Positions 61,409-64,000 of a DNA stretch of 64,000 nucleotides are shown piece after piece. A model generated the notes under the pieces. That model ran no database searches and was not told where the DNA came from. It saw only the letters and a program-made list of their open reading frames with translations. The first letter of the stretch is position 1, and each line of letters opens with the position of its first letter. This DNA comes from Mesorhizobium sp. Root552 (lineage in GTDB: Bacteria; Pseudomonadota; Alphaproteobacteria; Rhizobiales; Rhizobiaceae). The position numbers and the translations under genes were made by a program. Location: the NCBI RefSeq assembly GCF_001427285.1, contig NZ_LMFV01000062.1, positions 113,376 to 177,375 on the forward strand. Direction: 5' to 3'.

Positions 61409-62293
61409 ATGGAAAAGATCGGCTTCATCGGCCTTGGCATTATGGGTGCGCCGATGGCGGGGCACCTTCTGGATGCCGGCTATACGGTTATTACCACTGA
61501 CCATAGGTCGAAGGCTCCGGCGGACCTCGTCGCCAAGGGCCTGAAGACCGTTACCGGCAACAACGCGGTCGCCAAGGCCGCCGACATCATCATCACCATG
61601 GTTCCCGACACGCCTCAGGTGGATGAAGTGCTGTTTGGTGAAAACGGTGTCGCTGCAGGTTTGTCCAATGGCAAACTCGTGGTGGACATGAGCTCGATCT
61701 CGCCGATCGCCACCAAGGAGTTTGCCAAGAATGTCAATGCGCTTGGCTGCGACTATCTCGATGCGCCCGTGTCTGGCGGCGAGGTCGGCGCCAAGGCGGC
61801 ATCACTGACGATCATGGTCGGTGGCGAGGAGAAGCCGTTCGAGCGGGCAAAGCCGGTCTTCGAGAAGATGGGCAAGAACATCACGCTTGTGGGTCCAAAC
61901 AGTGTCGGCCAGACCACCAAGGTGGCGAACCAGATCGTGGTCGCGCTGACCATCGAAGCCGTGGCCGAGGCGCTGGTGTTTGCATCAAAGGCTGGTGCCG
62001 ACCCGGCCAAGGTACGCCAGGCGCTGATGGGTGGGCTGGCTTCGTCGCGCATTCTTGAGGTTCACGGCGAGCGCATGATCAAGCGCACCTTTGCGCCCGG
62101 TTTCCGCATCGAACTTCACCAGAAGGACCTGAACCTTGCGCTGGAAGGCGCGAAGTCGCTGGGCGTCTCGCTGCCCAACACTTCGACCACGCAGCAACTC
62201 TTCAACTCCTGCGCCGCCAATGGCGGAGGAAAGGACGATCATTCCGGGCTGGTCAAGGCGCTGGAGCGGATGGCCGGACACGACGTTGCATAA
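61409..62293 (+). CDS. glxR: 2-Hydroxy-3-oxopropionate (tartronate semialdehyde) reductase
   Basis: The 294-residue beta-hydroxyacid dehydrogenase reduces tartronate semialdehyde to D-glycerate. The dinucleotide loop GLGIMGAPMAGHL is at 8-20, the substrate motif DAPVSGGEVGA at 118-128 and the catalytic Lys171 in TTKVANQ. It completes the glycerate pathway with gcl and hyi. No glycerate kinase gene follows in this window. Confidence 0.94.
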   Translation: MEKIGFIGLGIMGAPMAGHLLDAGYTVITTDHRSKAPADLVAKGLKTVTGNNAVAKAADIIITMVPDTPQVDEVLFGENGVAAGLSNGKLVVDMSSISPIATKEFAKNVNALGCDYLDAPVSGGEVGAKAASLTIMVGGEEKPFERAKPVFEKMGKNITLVGPNSVGQTTKVANQIVVALTIEAVAEALVFASKAGADPAKVRQALMGGLASSRILEVHGERMIKRTFAPGFRIELHQKDLNLALEGAKSLGVSLPNTSTTQQLFNSCAANGGGKDDHSGLVKALERMAGHDVA

Positions 62294-62301
62294 CCGATAA
62301 A

Positions 62302-62357
62302 GCAGGTGGCGAACGGATTTCTGGTTCCGTTCCCAACGGGGTTCGTTCGCCGCCTGC
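62302..62357. terminator. Hairpin between glxR and rlmB, probable bidirectional terminator
   Basis: GCAGGTGGCGAAC (62302-62314) and GTTCGCCGCCTGC (62345-62357) pair at twelve of thirteen positions. The loop contains a second small hairpin, CCGTT-CCC-AACGG. The structure occupies the space between two convergent genes. It lacks a T run. Confidence 0.5.
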
Positions 62358-62359
62358 CG

Positions 62360-63220
62360 CTATTTCAGGAATTTTCTTGCCGCATAGAGTGCAACAGCCG
62401 TGGCGTTCGACACGTTGAGCGAGCGGATAGCCCCCGGCATGTCGAGACGTGCCAGCGCGGTGACGGTTTCACGGGTCTTCTGGCGCAGTCCCTTGCCCTC
62501 GGCTCCCAGCACCAAGGCGATCTTTTCGCCCGAAAAGGTCTCTTCCAGCTCTGCCGGCCCGTCGGAATCCAAGCCTATGGTCTGGAAGCCGGCTTCGTGC
62601 AACTGGCCAAGCGCATCGGCAAGATTGCGCACCTCGATCTGGTCGATGTGTTCGAGCGCACCGGATGCGGATTTCGCCAGCACGCCGGATTCGGTTGGAC
62701 TATGGCGAGCGGTGGTGATCAGCGCGCCCGCACCGAAAGCGACCGCCGAGCGCAGGATCGCGCCGACATTGTGCGGATCGGTAACCTGATCGAGAACCAG
62801 TATCAGATTTGTTTCGCCGAGCGCGTCCAGCCGTTTTGGCTTCAGTGGTTCAGCTTCGATCAGGACGCCTTGGTGCACGGCATCAGAACCCGTGATCTTG
62901 TCGATGTCGCGCGGTTCGGCAAACTCTGCCGGAAAGGACAGGGCGGCAACGTCTTCGATGCCAAGCCGCTCGGCTGCATTGCGCGTTACCAGCATCTTGC
63001 GAATCTTGCGGCGCGGGTTGTCCAGCGCGGCACGCACGGTGTGCAGCCCATAAAGCCGCACCAATCCATCTTCCACCTGTTCGCCCGGCGGTTGCGCGGG
63101 TCGCGAACGGAAGGCAGGCGTGCCGCCGGCCTTCTCGTCGCGGTAAGCGCGCCGTAGTTTGGCATAGTGGGAATCTTTTGGAGTTCCGGCCAGTTTGCCG
63201 GGCTTTTTGGGATCGGTCAT
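62360..63220 (-). CDS. rlmB: 23S rRNA 2'-O-methyltransferase of the TrmH/RlmB family
   Basis: The 286-residue SPOUT methyltransferase has an N-terminal substrate-binding domain (about 50-125) and the SPOUT motifs VLDQVTDPHNVGAILRSA, LVLGAEGKGLR and SLNVSNATAVALY. RlmB methylates G2251 of 23S rRNA. The first 45 residues are basic and disordered. It lies beside tRNA genes and tuf, as in other rhizobia. Confidence 0.9.
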   Translation of the reverse strand: MTDPKKPGKLAGTPKDSHYAKLRRAYRDEKAGGTPAFRSRPAQPPGEQVEDGLVRLYGLHTVRAALDNPRRKIRKMLVTRNAAERLGIEDVAALSFPAEFAEPRDIDKITGSDAVHQGVLIEAEPLKPKRLDALGETNLILVLDQVTDPHNVGAILRSAVAFGAGALITTARHSPTESGVLAKSASGALEHIDQIEVRNLADALGQLHEAGFQTIGLDSDGPAELEETFSGEKIALVLGAEGKGLRQKTRETVTALARLDMPGAIRSLNVSNATAVALYAARKFLK

Positions 63221-63414
63221 GCGGGTTCTATAGCGGTGTCATCCCACTTTGCCTATGGCCGTCGGCGGTGGCACAAGAACTGCGACGAAAAAGGCCTGCT
63301 TCGCGGTTGACACTCCAGAACCTTGCGGCCATAAGGCGCTTCGCGGATTTCGGGCTGCGGGAATGTTTTCCGGGATCGGTGAAATGCCTCGCAGCAAGTC
63401 TCCGTCGGCAGACT

Positions 63415-63499
63415 GGAGGAGTGCCCGAGTGGTTAAAGGGGACGGACTGTAAATCCGTTGGCTTAGCCTACGTTGGTTCGAATCCAACCTCCTCCACCA
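63415..63499 (+). tRNA. tRNA-Tyr (anticodon GTA)
   Basis: An 85-base cloverleaf with a long variable arm: acceptor GGAGGAG pairs with CTCCTCC, the anticodon loop is CTGTAAA, the variable arm lies at about 63458-63472, and the T arm is GGTTCGAATCC. CCA is encoded. The long variable arm and GTA anticodon are diagnostic of bacterial tRNA-Tyr. Confidence 0.96.
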
Positions 63500-63523
63500 C
63501 TGCCGGACCGGAGACCAAGCGGC

Positions 63524-63597
63524 GCGGGTGTAGCTCAATGGTAGAGCAGCAGCCTTCCAAGCTGAATACGAGGGTTCGATTCCCTTCACCCGCTCCA
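63524..63597 (+). tRNA. tRNA-Gly (anticodon TCC)
   Basis: A 74-base cloverleaf with acceptor GCGGGTG pairing with CACCCGC, D arm GTAGCTCAATGGTAGAGC, anticodon loop CTTCCAA and T arm GGGTTCGATTCCC; CCA is encoded. It is 24 bases after tRNA-Tyr and probably in the same transcript, continuing to tuf. Confidence 0.96.
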
Positions 63598-63902
63598 GAC
63601 AACTTTCTCCCAGATAGTTCCAATTTTGCGGAATCGCCTCGAGAGCGCAGCTTTGAACCTCGGTGCTTGCCAGTCGCGTTTTGAGCCTTTCGGCTGTTCT
63701 GGATGACCTACGTTCAGCGCGGCAGGTAAGACCCTTAAATTCCTGTGTGCCCCACACTATATCTGGCCGATCACCACAGTTGGACGTGCAAGAGAATTGC
63801 TGCGGCGGCGGTTCTGGCAAAAACGCTTGTGTTTTTGGGCCGTTGTCGCTAATCGCCCCGCATCCGACTGAACCAAGGTCCTCGCGCCCAAGGAAAGAGA
63901 CT
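63598..63902. other. Spacer between tRNA-Gly and tuf
   Basis: The 305-base stretch has no convincing protein gene. A small A/T hairpin, CAAAAAC-GCTTGT-GTTTTTG, occurs at 63818-63837. Whether it is a processing site, a weak terminator or nothing cannot be told. A tuf promoter may lie here. Confidence 0.4.
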
Positions 63903-64000
63903 ATGGCAAAAGGTAAATTCGAGCGCACGAAGCCTCATGTGAACATTGGCACGATTGGTCACGTTGACCATGGCAAGACGTCGTTGACGGCCGCGATCAC
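63903..64000 (+). CDS. tuf: Elongation factor Tu, N-terminal fragment (runs off the right edge)
   Basis: The first 32 codons read MAKGKFERTKPHVN and continue to the GTP-binding loop GHVDHGKT at 19-26, the start of EF-Tu. The ATG follows CCAAGGAAAGAGACT. EF-Tu carries aminoacyl-tRNA to the ribosome. The gene continues beyond the window. Confidence 0.97.
   Translation, partial: MAKGKFERTKPHVNIGTIGHVDHGKTSLTAAI

Noticed and set aside
63178..63684. Open frame of 168 codons crossing two tRNA genes
   Set aside because: The region encodes tRNA-Tyr and tRNA-Gly with complete cloverleafs; the frame is incidental.

Overview
The window looks like a chromosome segment of an alphaproteobacterium of the order Hyphomicrobiales, most likely a Mesorhizobium-like member of the Phyllobacteriaceae. 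Grounds: high GC throughout; a DUF2865 protein; the rhizobial-style rlmB / tRNA-Tyr / tRNA-Gly / tuf order at the right end; and an EF-Tu N-terminus of the rhizobial type. These are inferences from gene content, not a phylogenetic placement.

Layout. (1) 1-19.6 kb is ordinary core genome: a truncated GGDEF-type protein, a GFA-family protein, dgkA, a Tag-like protein, nadE, gltX, a DUF2865 protein, maeB, an SDR, an LpxH-like phosphoesterase, an MFS transporter, dgcA, an Mla/MCE lipid-transport operon, a DEAD-box helicase and nadK. (2) 20.1-36.8 kb is an accessory block: a TonB-dependent receptor diverges from a NitT/TauT-like ABC transporter and nnrS. Then come an octaheme hydroxylamine oxidoreductase (haoA), a HaoB-like protein, a MocR regulator and an operon ccmF-ccmG-ccmH-ccmI-hemA-ccmE. 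(3) 36.9-42.9 kb is a spermidine/putrescine-type ABC transporter with a P1 (DmpA-type) peptidase and an RpiR regulator. (4) 43-57.2 kb is a second respiratory block. It holds a Crp/Fnr regulator divergent from a CuA/heme-copper oxidoreductase operon whose catalytic subunit lacks the active-site tyrosine, so it is probably an sNOR-type NO reductase. With it are heme O synthase, SenC/Sco, a cytochrome b-ferredoxin-MvhD fusion, a small periplasmic protein and hemerythrin. A cytochrome P450, a DUF6455 protein and the O2-independent ubiquinone genes ubiT-ubiU-ubiV opposite ubiD-ubiX follow. (5) 57.3-64 kb returns to core genome: tRNA-Thr, an IclR regulator with gcl-hyi-glxR (glyoxylate to glycerate), rlmB, tRNA-Tyr, tRNA-Gly and the start of tuf.

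Reading of the system. Blocks 2 and 4 together resemble the hydroxylamine-oxidation and NO-handling machinery of ammonia-oxidising bacteria, but no ammonia monooxygenase and no cytochrome c554/cM552 genes are present here. HaoA would oxidise hydroxylamine to NO. The dedicated Ccm and ALA synthase genes could meet the demand for eight covalent hemes per subunit. The NO would be removed by the sNOR-like enzyme, with NnrS, hemerythrin and perhaps the P450 as accessory NO-related factors. UbiTUV/UbiD/UbiX would keep ubiquinone supplied when oxygen is low. Candidate Crp/Fnr-type sites of the form TTG-N8-CAA, two of them perfect 5+5 palindromes, sit before the ABC-nnrS operon and the sNOR operon. 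Weaker ones precede the crp, P450 and ubi genes. This suggests one NO/low-oxygen regulon. The assembly of the parts into one pathway is inference.
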